Assembly (NCBI RefSeq): GCF_000423325.1
Contig: NZ_KE384007.1
Coordinates: 189,491 to 253,490, forward strand
Source: Lysobacter defluvii IMMIB APB-9 = DSM 18482
GTDB lineage: Bacteria > Pseudomonadota > Gammaproteobacteria > Xanthomonadales > Xanthomonadaceae
Direction of reading: 5' to 3'
Length of the DNA stretch: 64,000 bases
The position numbers and the translations under genes are program-made. The notes below the pieces were generated by a model, which saw only the letters and a list, made by a program, of their open reading frames with translations, did no database searches and was not told the DNA's origin. Positions within the stretch are counted from its first letter, which is position 1; the number at the start of each line of letters is the position of its first letter. Shown piece by piece: positions 39,160-49,296 of the stretch.

Positions 39160-40269
39160 CTACCCCGACCGCTTCCGGAACAGCCCCACCGACACCCCGA
39201 TCATGATCAGCGTCGGCAACAGGTAGGCCACCCGGAAGTCGAACTTGAACGCACTGGCCAGCTTCACGAACTGCGTCTGCAGCAACCAGAAGCCCAGCGC
39301 GAACACGATCCCGATGAAGAGCCGCTTGCCCAGGCCGCCGCTGCGCAGGCTGCCGAAGGCGAACGGGATCGCCGCCAGGCACAGTGCCAGCACGTTGATC
39401 GGGTAGAACCAGCGGCCCCAGTAGTGCTCCTCGAAGTCGGAGGCATCCAGGCCGTTGCGCCGGCGGTACTCGATCGCGTTGCCCAGGGCGGCCGAATCCA
39501 GGTAGCGCGGGCGGTCGATGTCGGCGCCCAGGCCGGTCGCGTCCAGCTGCGAATCCCAGCTCTCCTCCTCCACCCGTTCGCGAGTCACGGAGGCTTCGCC
39601 GAAGGTGGTGCGCTCCACGCCGCGCAGCATCCAGCCGCCCGGCCGGTGCTCGGCGACGTCCACGCGCGCCAGCGAGGCGAGGCGGCCGTCCTCGTCGAAC
39701 TCGTACAGGCGCACGTCGTTCAGCTCCAGCCAGCGGTCGCCGCCCTCGGCGCGCTCCTGGCCGCCCTCGGCGTTGAGGATCACCGCGCCCTCGCGCGCCC
39801 ACACGCCGCTGTAGCGGGCCACGATCAGGTCCTTGGAGCGCGAGGACGCCTTCAGCATGTCGGCCTGGCGCTGGCCCCACGGGCCCAGGGTCTCGCCATT
39901 GAGCACCATCAGCGCGGTGAGCACGGCCAGGGTGACGGCGACGGTCAGGCTCAGGCGCCGGCGCGACAGGCCGATCGCCCGCAGCGCCGTCAGCTCGGAC
40001 GTGGCCGCCAGCTGGCCCAGCGACATCAGCGTGCCGATCACCGCCACGTAGGGAAACAGCGTGTAGGCGCGCCGCGGGATGGTGTAGGCGACGTGGGCCA
40101 CGGCCTGCGGCACGCCGTAGTCGCCCTGGCCGACGCTGCCGAGCTCGCTGGCCAGGCTCAGCATCACGTCCAGGCCCAGCATCACGCCCCAGGTCAGCAG
40201 GACCGTGCCCAGCACGGTGCGGCCGAGGTACAGGTCATGGACCCGCGGGAACAGCTTCGCGCCGTTCAT
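39160..40269 (-). CDS. lptG: LPS export ABC transporter permease LptG
   Basis: LptG pairs with LptF and the ATPase LptB to extract lipopolysaccharide from the inner membrane. The 369-residue protein begins KLFPRVHDLYLGRTVLGTVLL, has three N-terminal membrane helices (with the conserved TLMSLGQLAATSELTALRAIGLS coupling helix), and a periplasmic beta-jellyroll domain (about 135-265). Three C-terminal helices follow (RWFYPINVLALCLAAIPFAFG opens the first). The ATG overlaps the lptF stop by 4 bp. The lptF-lptG pair diverging from pepA is the order seen in E. coli. Confidence 0.95.
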   Translation of the reverse strand: MNGAKLFPRVHDLYLGRTVLGTVLLTWGVMLGLDVMLSLASELGSVGQGDYGVPQAVAHVAYTIPRRAYTLFPYVAVIGTLMSLGQLAATSELTALRAIGLSRRRLSLTVAVTLAVLTALMVLNGETLGPWGQRQADMLKASSRSKDLIVARYSGVWAREGAVILNAEGGQERAEGGDRWLELNDVRLYEFDEDGRLASLARVDVAEHRPGGWMLRGVERTTFGEASVTRERVEEESWDSQLDATGLGADIDRPRYLDSAALGNAIEYRRRNGLDASDFEEHYWGRWFYPINVLALCLAAIPFAFGSLRSGGLGKRLFIGIVFALGFWLLQTQFVKLASAFKFDFRVAYLLPTLIMIGVSVGLFRKRSG

Positions 40270-41366
40270 GCCGTCGCCTCCCGGCGGCGCGAGCGCCTCG
40301 GGCGCCGCAGGGCTCCGTCACCCAGGTACATCCAGACGGCCAGCGCCAGCAGCGGCAGCGACAGCCACCACAGGCCGAGCTCCGGCGCGATGCGGCCGGA
40401 GGCGATCCAGCGCTCGCCCATCTGCGCCAGGCTCATCCCGACGAGGTAGCCCAGCACGCCGATCACCATGCCGCCCCAGCGCGCCTGGCGCGGGGTGGTG
40501 CGGGCCAGCGGCACCGCCAGCAGCCCGAAGGCCAGCGCCAGCAGCGGCGGGGCGATGCGGAAGTGCAGCTGGCCGGCGGCGGCACGGCGCGGATCGCCGA
40601 CCAGCTCGGTGGTCGGCATCACATCGGGGTCCTCCGGGTCGTAGCGCGCCTCGCCGGCGGGCAGTTGCACCTCGTTGGCGGCGTAGCGCATCAGGCGGTA
40701 GTCCAGCCCCTCGTCCACCGGCCCCTCGACCTGGAAGCCGTCGTGCAGGCGCAGGTAGCGCGCGCCGCTGTCCTCGACCTCCAGCCGTCCGGTGCGGGCG
40801 GTGGTGATGTCCTGCCGGTCGCCGTCCTGGCGGTGGATGAAGATGCGCGAAAAGCCGGTGCCGTCGCCAGACATCGCGCCGATGTAGACCACCCCGCCGC
40901 CACCGGGCAGCTCGGTGAACGAGCCCGGCTCCAGCCCCGACACGACCAGGTTGCGGTTGGCCTCGGCGATCATCTGCCGGGACATCCGCTCGGCCATCGG
41001 ACCCAGCCACAGCGAGCACAGCGCGACCACCACGACCACCGGCAGCACCAGCGCCAGGACCGGGCGCAGCAGCTGCTTCGGGCCGATGCCGACGGAGGTG
41101 ATCACCGGCATCTCCGAATCCCGGTACAGCCGCCCCATGCCCAGCATCATGCCCAGCAGCAGGGCCAGTGGAAGGATCAGCGGCAGCCAGTTGAGCAGCA
41201 CCAGCCCCAGCTGCGAGAACATCAGCCCCGCCGGCAGGCGGCCGTTGGCGATGTCCTTCAGCACGTCGGTGATCACGCCGCCGACGCTGACGATCAGCAA
41301 CACCACCAGGGCGGCGAAGGTCGACTGGGCAAGTTCGCCCAGCAGGTAGCGGTGGAGCTTGGGCAT
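40266..41366 (-). CDS. lptF: LPS export ABC transporter permease LptF
   Basis: This 366-residue protein is the partner permease of LptG. It begins MPKLHRYLLGELAQSTFAALVVLL and has three N-terminal helices with MGRLYRDSEMPVITSVGIGPKQLL as the LptB-contacting segment. A periplasmic jellyroll (about 125-260) contains FTELPGGGGVVYIG and DITTARTGRLEV. The C-terminal helices are marked by APPLLALAFGLLAVPLART. It diverges from pepA across 286 bp, in which I see no clear promoter boxes. Both Lpt permeases are normally essential. Confidence 0.95.
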   Translation of the reverse strand: MPKLHRYLLGELAQSTFAALVVLLIVSVGGVITDVLKDIANGRLPAGLMFSQLGLVLLNWLPLILPLALLLGMMLGMGRLYRDSEMPVITSVGIGPKQLLRPVLALVLPVVVVVALCSLWLGPMAERMSRQMIAEANRNLVVSGLEPGSFTELPGGGGVVYIGAMSGDGTGFSRIFIHRQDGDRQDITTARTGRLEVEDSGARYLRLHDGFQVEGPVDEGLDYRLMRYAANEVQLPAGEARYDPEDPDVMPTTELVGDPRRAAAGQLHFRIAPPLLALAFGLLAVPLARTTPRQARWGGMVIGVLGYLVGMSLAQMGERWIASGRIAPELGLWWLSLPLLALAVWMYLGDGALRRPRRSRRREATA

Positions 41367-41652
41367 CAGGCGCTGCGCCGGTGTGTAGGGATAAGGTCCG
41401 CCAAGGTGGCACCGGCACCCTCAACAGGGTGTATGGGCCGACCCCGGCGACAGGGGCCGCTTTTGGGTGAAGGCCGCCGCAGGGCTTAGACTTGCCGTTT
41501 GGCCCGCGCCCGCCACGTCGCCCCGCTGGGACGCCGCGGCAGTCACGACCCGGTCCGGCACCGCATCCGCGGCCTTCGCGCCGCGCATTCTACGTGCTGG
41601 CCGGCCGGGCGCCATCGCGGGCCCCTCCCCCACCTGTCCGGAATCCTGTCGT

Positions 41653-43161
<1,509 letters not shown>

Positions 43162-43174
43162 TCCCGCCGCGTAG

Positions 43175-43597
43175 ATGAAGGCCGACTTCTACCTGATCCA
43201 GAAGGAGCGGTTCCGCGAGGAGCCGCTCCGCCTCGTCTGCGAGCTGGCCAAGCGCGCCTTCGCCAACAGCCTGCCGACCCTGGTGCTGGTGCGCGACCGC
43301 GCCCAGGCCGAGGAGCTCGACGACCTGCTGTGGTCGTTCGAGCCCGACGCCTTCATCCCGCACCAGATCGCCGGCGAGGACATGGACGAGGAAGAAGCCG
43401 ACGTACTGATCGCCCCCCCCGACGCCGACGCCCCGATGCGCCCGCTGGTGATCAACCTGCGCGATGCCGCGGTGGAAGGCGGCTTCGAGCGCGTGCTGGA
43501 AGTGGTGCCCGCCGACCCCGCGGCGCGTGATCCGCTGCGGGAGCGGTGGCGGCAGTACAAGGCGCGTGGATTCGAGTTGAAGAAGCACGATATGTAG
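43175..43597 (+). CDS. holC: DNA polymerase III chi subunit
   Basis: Chi joins psi in the clamp loader and contacts single-stranded DNA-binding protein. The 140-residue protein begins MKADFYLIQKERFREEPLRLVC, close to the family start. It has TLVLVRDRAQAEELDDLLWSFEPDAFIPHQ, the region with the conserved W and IPH that contacts SSB, and ends WRQYKARGFELKKHDM, again typical. It lies 13 bp after pepA and upstream of valS, from which a composite repeat separates it. A possible psi partner is encoded at 47360-47902. Confidence 0.95.
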   Translation: MKADFYLIQKERFREEPLRLVCELAKRAFANSLPTLVLVRDRAQAEELDDLLWSFEPDAFIPHQIAGEDMDEEEADVLIAPPDADAPMRPLVINLRDAAVEGGFERVLEVVPADPAARDPLRERWRQYKARGFELKKHDM

Positions 43598-43607
43598 TCC
43601 CCGAATT

Positions 43608-43792
43608 CCCTTCTCCCGCTTGCGGGAGAAGGTGCCCGAAGGGCGGATGAGGGCAGCTTTTGATTTTGTTTTTTTGGTTCTGCGCCGGAAGGCGAAGACA
43701 AGATCAAAAACTCCCCTCACCCCAGCCCTCTCCCGCACGCGGGAGAGGGGGAACGACACACCCCGGCCCTCTCCCGCAGGCGGGAGAGGGGG
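43608..43792 (+). repeat. Composite palindromic element, copy B, with an extra hairpin, in the valS leader
   Basis: The first arm is CCCTTCTCCCGC-TT-GCGGGAGAAGG followed by TGCCCGAAGGGCGGATGAGGGCAG. The spacer is itself an imperfect inverted repeat (TTTTGATTTTGT against ACAAGATCAAAA). Then come CCCCTCACCCCAG and the second arm CCCTCTCCCGC-AC-GCGGGAGAGGG, ending near 43751. A third arm, CCCTCTCCCGC-AG-GCGGGAGAGGG at 43767-43790, ends in GG just 11 bp before the valS ATG, so its right half supplies the only purine-rich ribosome-binding site. The element begins 10 bp after the holC stop. Confidence 0.92.
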
Positions 43793-43803
43793 AAAAGCGA
43801 AAA

Positions 43804-46731
43804 ATGACCGACACCCTGCCCGCCAGCTACGACCCCACCCAGTTCGAATCCCGGCTCTACGAGCGCTGGGAGGCCGAGGGGCTGTTCAAGCCCAGCGGCA
43901 CGGGCACGCCCTACTCGGTGCTGCTGCCGCCGCCCAACGTCACCGGCACGCTGCACATGGGGCACGCGTTCCAGCACACGCTGCAGGACGCGCTGGTGCG
44001 CTACCACCGCATGCGCGGCTTCGACACGCTGTGGCAGATGGGCAGCGACCATGCGGGCATCGCCACCGAGATGGTGGTCAGCCGCAACCTGGACCGCGAG
44101 GGCAAGGGCGAGACCCGCGACTCGCTGGGCCGGGACGGCTTCATCGGCAAGGTCTGGGAGTGGAAGCACGAGTCCGGCGGCACCATCGAGCGGCAGATGC
44201 GCCGGATGGGCACCTCGGGTGACTGGTCGCGCAGCGTCTTCACCATGGACCCGATGCCGGCGAAGGCCGTCGTCGAGGCCTTCGTGCGCCTGCACGAGGA
44301 GGGCCTGGTCTACCGCGGCCAGCGGCTGGTCAACTGGGATCCGGTGCTGCAGACCGCGATCTCCGACCTGGAGGTCGCCAACGAGGAAGAGGACGGCCAC
44401 CTGTGGTCGATCGCCTACCCGCTCGCCGACGGCTCCGGCCAGCTGGTGGTCGCCACCACCCGCCCGGAAACCATGCTGGGCGACACCGCGGTGATGGTGC
44501 ATCCCGACGACGAGCGCTACGTCCACCTGGTCGGCCGCACCGTCGCCCTGCCGCTGACCGGGCGCGAGATCCCGATCATCGCCGACGCCTATGTCGACCG
44601 CGAGTTCGGCACCGGCGTGGTCAAGGTCACCCCGGCGCACGACTTCAACGACTACCAGGTCGGCCTGCGCCACGCCCTGCCGCTGCTGAACATCCTGACC
44701 CCGACCGCAAAGGTGATCGGCGGCGAGGATGCAAGCGAGGGCGAGCTCGAACGCGCGAACACCGCCGGCATCCCGCAGCACTACCGCGGCCTGGACCGCT
44801 ACGAGGCCCGCAAGGCCGTGCTCGCCGACCTGGAGGCCGCCGGCCTGCTGGTGGAAGACAAGCCGCACAAGCTGCAGGTCCCGCGCGGCGACCGCACCGG
44901 CCAGGTGATCGAGCCGTACCTGACCGACCAGTGGTTCGTGAAGATGGACGCCCTCGGCGCCCGCGGCCTGGAACTGGCCGAGAGCGGGAAGGTCCGGTTC
45001 GTCCCCGGCAACTGGATCAACACCTACCGCCACTGGATGGAGAACATCCAGGACTGGTGCATCAGCCGCCAGCTGTGGTGGGGCCACCGCATCCCGGCCT
45101 GGTACGACCCGGCCGGCAACATCCACGTCGGCCGCGACGAGGCCGAGGTGCGCGCGAAGTACGGCCTGGCCGACGACGTCCCGCTGCGCCAGGACGAGGA
45201 CGTGCTGGAGACCTGGTTCTCGTCCGCCCTGTGGCCCTTCTCCACCCAGGGCTGGCCGGACGAAGCCGCGATGGCCGGACTCGGCATCGACCGCTACCTG
45301 CCCTCGTCCGTGCTGGTGACCGGCTTCGACATCATCTTCTTCTGGGTCGCCCGGATGATCATGATGACCGACCACTTCACCGGCGAAGTGCCCTTCCACG
45401 ACGTCTACGTCACCGGCCTGGTCCGCGACAAGGACGGCCAGAAGATGTCCAAGTCCAAGGGCAACATCCTCGACCCCCTGGACCTGATCGACGGCATCAG
45501 CCTGGACGACCTGGTCGCCAAGCGCACCACCGGCCTGATGCAGCCGAAGATGGCCGAGAAGATCGCAAAGGCGACCCGCCGCGAGTTCCCCGACGGCATC
45601 CCCGCCTTCGGCGCCGACGCCCTGCGCTTCACCATGGCCGCCCTCGCCGGCCACGGCCGCGACATCAAGTTCGACCTCGGCCGCGCCGAAGGCTACAAGA
45701 ACTTCTGCAACAAACTCTGGAACGCCACCCGCTTCGTCCTCATGAACACCGAGGGCTTTTCCCTCCCCGCGGCTCCTTCCCTTCTCCCGCCTGCGGGAGA
45801 AGGTGCCCGAAGGGCGGATGAGGGCAGTTCCCAAGTCCACCAGGCAACCCCACTACCCCCCACCCCCACCACCGACGCCCAACGCTGGATCCTCTCCCGC
45901 CTCGAAGCCACCGCCGCCGAAGCCGCCAGGCACTTCGCCGACTACCGCTTCGACCTGCTCAGCCAGGCCCTCTACGAGTTCGCCTGGAACGACTTCTGCG
46001 ACTGGTTCGTCGAACTGGCCAAGCCGGCCCTGCACGGCGACACCGATACCGGGGAAGGCCGCGCCGCCGCCGACAGCACCCGCCACACCCTGCTGTACGT
46101 GCTCGAGCGCCTGCTCGCCCTGCTGCACCCGCTGGTCCCGTTCGTGACCGAGGAACTGTGGCAGCAGGTGGCGCCGCGCCTGGGCCTGCCGGCCGGCTCC
46201 ATCATGGTCCAGCGCTACCCCGAGCCCGGCGACATCCAGGTCGACGACCAGGCCCGCGCCGAAGCCGACGTCGAGTGGCTCAAGGCGATGGTCTCGGCGA
46301 TCCGCCGGGTCCGCGGCGAGCTCAACGTTCCCCCGTCGAAGCAGGTCACCCTGCTGCTGGCCGACGCCAGCGAGGATGACCGCCGCCGCATCGATCGCTT
46401 CGACGCCTCGCTGCGCTTTCTCGGCAAGCTCGAGCGCATCGACCTGCTCGCCAGCACCGCGGACGCCCCCGCCGCCGCGACCGCCGTGGTCGGCGAGCTC
46501 AAGCTGCTGGTCCCTCTGGAAGGCCTGGTCGACCTGGACGCCGAACGCGCCCGTCTCGACAAGGAGCTGAAGAAGGTCGACGCCGAGATCGCCAAGTGCA
46601 AGGGCAAGCTGGCGAACGAGACCTTCGTTGCCAACGCCCCCGCCGCGGTGGTCGAGCAGGAGCGCAAGCGGCTGGTTGACTGGACGACGCAGCGCGAGGC
46701 CTTGGCTTCCCAGCGGGCGCGAATGGGCTAG
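43804..46731 (+). CDS. valS: Valine-tRNA ligase with repeat-encoded insertion
   Basis: ValRS charges tRNA-Val and edits misloaded threonine. The ATG at 43804 ([15 protein letters not shown]) gives 975 residues. Class I motifs are intact: HMGH in [16 protein letters not shown] and KMSKS in [15 protein letters not shown]. The editing domain shows [22 protein letters not shown], and the C-terminal coiled coil is present ([23 protein letters not shown]). Residues about 659-675 ([15 protein letters not shown]) come from copy C of the composite repeat. They lie between [13 protein letters not shown], the end of the catalytic part, and RWILSRL, the start of the anticodon-binding domain. The extra segment sits at a domain junction, so function is expected. 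Confidence 0.96.
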   Translation: MTDTLPASYDPTQFESRLYERWEAEGLFKPSGTGTPYSVLLPPPNVTGTLHMGHAFQHTLQDALVRYHRMRGFDTLWQMGSDHAGIATEMVVSRNLDREGKGETRDSLGRDGFIGKVWEWKHESGGTIERQMRRMGTSGDWSRSVFTMDPMPAKAVVEAFVRLHEEGLVYRGQRLVNWDPVLQTAISDLEVANEEEDGHLWSIAYPLADGSGQLVVATTRPETMLGDTAVMVHPDDERYVHLVGRTVALPLTGREIPIIADAYVDREFGTGVVKVTPAHDFNDYQVGLRHALPLLNILTPTAKVIGGEDASEGELERANTAGIPQHYRGLDRYEARKAVLADLEAAGLLVEDKPHKLQVPRGDRTGQVIEPYLTDQWFVKMDALGARGLELAESGKVRFVPGNWINTYRHWMENIQDWCISRQLWWGHRIPAWYDPAGNIHVGRDEAEVRAKYGLADDVPLRQDEDVLETWFSSALWPFSTQGWPDEAAMAGLGIDRYLPSSVLVTGFDIIFFWVARMIMMTDHFTGEVPFHDVYVTGLVRDKDGQKMSKSKGNILDPLDLIDGISLDDLVAKRTTGLMQPKMAEKIAKATRREFPDGIPAFGADALRFTMAALAGHGRDIKFDLGRAEGYKNFCNKLWNATRFVLMNTEGFSLPAAPSLLPPAGEGARRADEGSSQVHQATPLPPTPTTDAQRWILSRLEATAAEAARHFADYRFDLLSQALYEFAWNDFCDWFVELAKPALHGDTDTGEGRAAADSTRHTLLYVLERLLALLHPLVPFVTEELWQQVAPRLGLPAGSIMVQRYPEPGDIQVDDQARAEADVEWLKAMVSAIRRVRGELNVPPSKQVTLLLADASEDDRRRIDRFDASLRFLGKLERIDLLASTADAPAAATAVVGELKLLVPLEGLVDLDAERARLDKELKKVDAEIAKCKGKLANETFVANAPAAVVEQERKRLVDWTTQREALASQRARMG
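45779..45827 (+). repeat. Composite palindromic element, copy C (half element), in frame inside valS
   Basis: Only one arm is present: CCCTTCTCCCGC-CT-GCGGGAGAAGG, then TGCCCGAAGGGCGGATGAGGGCAG. It corresponds base for base to the first arm of copy B. The valS frame reads it as [15 protein letters not shown], the same frame and orientation as copy A in purL. The codons after it ([17 protein letters not shown]) are also unlike ValRS and may be repeat-derived or relaxed linker. Confidence 0.92.
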
Positions 46732-46750
46732 GGCCGCCACTCCGCCCCTG

Positions 46751-46886
46751 CCGTTATCCCCGCGCAAGCGGGGATCCAGACCCGCGCCATCGCCGACGGG
46801 GGTGCCATCCGCAGCCGGGAAAGCCCCTGGATCCCCACGTGCGCGGGGATGACGGGGAGCTACCTCCGCGTGCGCGGGGATGACGG
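46751..46886. repeat. Cluster of three family-2 palindromic repeats between valS and rimI
   Basis: Copies lie at 46751-46779 (ATCCCCGCGCAAGCGGGGAT), 46826-46855 (ATCCCCACGTGCGCGGGGAT) and 46865-46886 (CCGCGTGCGCGGGGATGACGG, left half shortened). They fill most of the 155 bp between the converging valS and rimI stops, and the last abuts the rimI stop. They could jointly terminate both transcripts. The spacer between the first and second copies shows no other signal. Confidence 0.85.
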
Positions 46887-47363
46887 TCAATCCGGCAGCA
46901 ACTCCATCGCCATCACGATCGCGTCCTCCCGCCCGTCCCGCGACGGGTAGTAGCGCGGTCGGCGGCCGATCTCGTTGAAGCCGAGCGACTCGTACAGGTG
47001 GATCGCCGGAGGGTTGCTCGGGCGGACCTCCAGGAAGATCCGCTCGGCGCGGTGCTGGCGCGCGAGCTTGAGCAGGTTGCCCATCATCACCCGCCCCAGG
47101 CCCTGCCCCTGCAGCCTTGGGTCGACGCAGATGTTGAGCACGTGCGCCTCGCCGGCGGCGACGGAGAGCAGGAAATAGCCGATCAGGCGTTCGTCGTGCT
47201 GCAGCACCCAGCACGAGTAGTTCGCGCGCAGGCAGTCGCGGAAGGTCCCCAGCGACCAGGGGAACTCGTAGGCGCGGACCTCCAGGGCGTGGACCGCGTC
47301 CAGGTCCGCTTCGCGCATCGGGCGCAGCCGGCCGGTGACCGGCGCCGGCCGGGCGGCGTTCAT
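46887..47363 (-). CDS. rimI: Ribosomal protein S18 alanine N-acetyltransferase RimI
   Basis: RimI is a GNAT enzyme that acetylates the N-terminus of ribosomal protein S18. The start is the ATG overlapping the upstream stop (ATGA), giving 158 residues. The GNAT signature is clear: LNICVDPRLQGQGLGRVMMGNLL binds acetyl-CoA. EVRPSNPPAIHLYESLGFNEIGRRPRYYP is the RimI-type C-terminal region with conserved Glu and Tyr, and EFPWSLGTFRDCL is the family-typical N-terminal part. It is last in pssA-(holD-like)-rimI. Confidence 0.93.
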   Translation of the reverse strand: MNAARPAPVTGRLRPMREADLDAVHALEVRAYEFPWSLGTFRDCLRANYSCWVLQHDERLIGYFLLSVAAGEAHVLNICVDPRLQGQGLGRVMMGNLLKLARQHRAERIFLEVRPSNPPAIHLYESLGFNEIGRRPRYYPSRDGREDAIVMAMELLPD

Positions 47364-47902
47364 TGACGCGACTCCCGGCGCAACGCGCGCAGGGCCGGCC
47401 ACAACGCGCGCTTGGCGGCCGGGTCGCGGTGCAGCCGCGACAGCTCGACCTCCATGGCACGCAGGCGCTCGCGGCCGGCATCGCCTTCCAGGCCCGCGGC
47501 CCGGAGGAGCTGCTCGAGCAGGGGCGCGAAGCGGGGATTGCCGAAGTCGCGCTCGCGGCGTGCCTGGGCGATCGCCACCAGCTTGGCGGAAGTGTCCGTA
47601 CGCGGCGCTGCCGATGCGGGCGAGGTGTCCGCCGCCGGCGGAGCGGCGGTCGGCCCGGTGCCAGGGCGCGACGGGGCATCGCGGCGGGGCGGCCGCGACG
47701 TCGTGTCGCGGGCACGCAGCCCGGCGGGCGGGGGCGGCGCGCCCTCCGATCCGGAGCGCTGCGGGGGTGGGCCGGTTCGCTCCTCCGGCAACGCCCCACC
47801 GGCACGCGCCGCACCCTGCGGCCAGTCCGGCTCGCGGCGGACGAGCACCGGGTACCCGAGCGCACGCAGCCACTGGGCCTGTTGCGCGCTCCACCCGCTC
47901 AC
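47360..47902 (-). CDS. Uncharacterised protein, possibly DNA polymerase III psi subunit
   Basis: The GTG start overlaps the pssA stop (GTGA) and the TGA overlaps the rimI ATG, so it is translationally coupled on both sides. The 180-residue protein begins VSGWSAQQAQWLRALGYPVLVRREPDW, which recalls the chi-binding N-terminus of E. coli psi (a short helix, LG, then an aromatic/RR stretch). The middle is Pro/Ala-rich and probably disordered; the C-terminus is helical and basic (QARRERDFGNPRFAPLLEQLLRAAG). In E. coli holD precedes rimI, which supports a psi-like role. The C-terminal domain does not look like psi, so the proposal stays weak. Confidence 0.6.
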   Translation of the reverse strand: MSGWSAQQAQWLRALGYPVLVRREPDWPQGAARAGGALPEERTGPPPQRSGSEGAPPPPAGLRARDTTSRPPRRDAPSRPGTGPTAAPPAADTSPASAAPRTDTSAKLVAIAQARRERDFGNPRFAPLLEQLLRAAGLEGDAGRERLRAMEVELSRLHRDPAAKRALWPALRALRRESRQ

Positions 47903-48687
47903 CGGCTCTCCTCCTCCGGTGCCGCGGCCGGACGCAGGCGCCGCCAGCCCGCGGCGACCGGCCCCGAGAGTGCGTACAGCACGCCGGCGGTCAGCAGCAC
48001 GAACGGCGGGTCGATCGCCAAGGCGACCGCGACCACGAGCATCACCACGCCCATCAGGAACGGCATGCGGTCGCTGCGCGGCCCGCCGCCCTTGAAGCTG
48101 AAGTAGCGGATCGGGCTGACCATCATCAGCGCGGCGGCGACCGTTACTGCCAGCGCCGCGTAGCGCAGCTCGCCGCCCACGTAGCCGCGGTCGAAGAAGG
48201 TCCACACGAAGCTCGCCATCAATCCGGCGGCGGCGGGACTGGCCAGGCCGATGAACCAGCGCTTGTCGACCTGCCCCACCTGCGAGTTGAAGCGCGCCAG
48301 GCGCAGCGCGGCGCAGGCGGCGTACAGGAAGGCGGCCGCCCAGCCCACCTTGCGCAGCGTGGTGCCGTCCAGCGCCATCGAGGCCAGCGCCCAGTGGTAC
48401 ATCACCAGCGCCGGCGCCAGGCCGAAGCTGATCAGGTCGGCCAGCGAGTCGTACTGCACGCCGAACTCGCTCTGGGTGTTGGTCAACCGGGCGACGCGGC
48501 CATCCAGCCCATCGAGCACCGCGGCGACGAAGATCGCGATGCAGGCGTTGTCGTAGATGCCCTGCGTGGCGGCGATGATCGCGTAGAAGCCGGCGAACAG
48601 CCCGCCGGTGGTGAACAGGTTGGGCAACAGGTAGATGCCACGGCCACGGTGGCGCGGGGGCGGCTGGGAGGGGGGCGCGGGTTCCAT
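47899..48687 (-). CDS. pssA: CDP-diacylglycerol-serine O-phosphatidyltransferase
   Basis: PssA makes phosphatidylserine from CDP-diacylglycerol and serine, leading to phosphatidylethanolamine. The 262-residue protein is the membrane-embedded type (not the soluble E. coli type). It carries the CDP-alcohol phosphotransferase signature within DGLDGRVARLTNTQSEFG followed by VQYDSLADLISFG, with all the conserved Asp, Gly and Arg residues. About seven hydrophobic segments follow. A Pro/Arg-rich N-terminus precedes IYLLPNLFTTGGLFAGF. It starts the three-gene minus-strand operon and diverges from the DUF4124 gene. Confidence 0.95.
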   Translation of the reverse strand: MEPAPPSQPPPRHRGRGIYLLPNLFTTGGLFAGFYAIIAATQGIYDNACIAIFVAAVLDGLDGRVARLTNTQSEFGVQYDSLADLISFGLAPALVMYHWALASMALDGTTLRKVGWAAAFLYAACAALRLARFNSQVGQVDKRWFIGLASPAAAGLMASFVWTFFDRGYVGGELRYAALAVTVAAALMMVSPIRYFSFKGGGPRSDRMPFLMGVVMLVVAVALAIDPPFVLLTAGVLYALSGPVAAGWRRLRPAAAPEEESR

Positions 48688-48784
48688 TTCGGCAGTTTAG
48701 CGCTTGCCTGCGCGATGGCGCGGTGCTGCAATCGGGCGCTGCAGTCCCCCGTCCCTGGTTCCACGACGCAACGGAAAGCACGAC

Positions 48785-49204
48785 ATGCCCTTCCAGACCG
48801 TTCCCCGACTGATCCTCGCCGCCCTGCTCGCCACCGGCCTGGTGGCCCTGCCGGCCGCCGCCCAGGAGCTGTACCAGTGGAAGGACGCGAACGGCGTCAC
48901 CCACTACTCCGACACCCCGCCGCCGGCCGGCGCCGAGCACAGCGTGCGCTACATCAGCCACAACGGGGCCGCGAGCCGCGCCGCCAGTCCGGAGGCTGAA
49001 GAGGCAGCCTCGGGCGAGAGCGAGGCCTGCCTGGCCGCGCGGAACAACCTGGCCATGCTCAAGAGCGACGGGCCGGTCGGCGAGGACACCGATGGCGACG
49101 GCGTCGCCGACACCGAGCTCGATGCCGCCCAGCGCCACGCGCAGCTGCAGCTGGCCGAGGCCTCGATCCGGGTGCACTGCGCGCAACCGGCGTCCGCCGA
49201 CTGA
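48785..49204 (+). CDS. DUF4124 domain-containing secreted protein
   Basis: The ATG at 48785 gives 139 residues with a signal peptide ending PAAAQ. The mature start [25 protein letters not shown] is the DUF4124 signature (YxWxDxxGxxxYSDxPP), found in periplasmic proteins of many gammaproteobacteria, role unknown. The remainder is helical with [11 protein letters not shown], an acidic loop that resembles a calcium-binding repeat, and two cysteines (EACLA and VHCAQ). It stands alone, 92 bp before proS. I cannot assign a function. Confidence 0.88.
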   Translation: MPFQTVPRLILAALLATGLVALPAAAQELYQWKDANGVTHYSDTPPPAGAEHSVRYISHNGAASRAASPEAEEAASGESEACLAARNNLAMLKSDGPVGEDTDGDGVADTELDAAQRHAQLQLAEASIRVHCAQPASAD

Positions 49205-49296
49205 CGAAACGCCCGCTTCGGACGGGTCGCGGCCGGGAGCGTCCGCCGGAGAACGTGCCAGAATGCCGGCCTCCCCCGGTTCAGGCATTGCCCGCC

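Noticed and set aside
43717-45840. 707-codon minus-strand frame opposite valS
   Set aside because: Antisense shadow with repeated VG/HL-type composition. The plus strand has all ValRS motifs.
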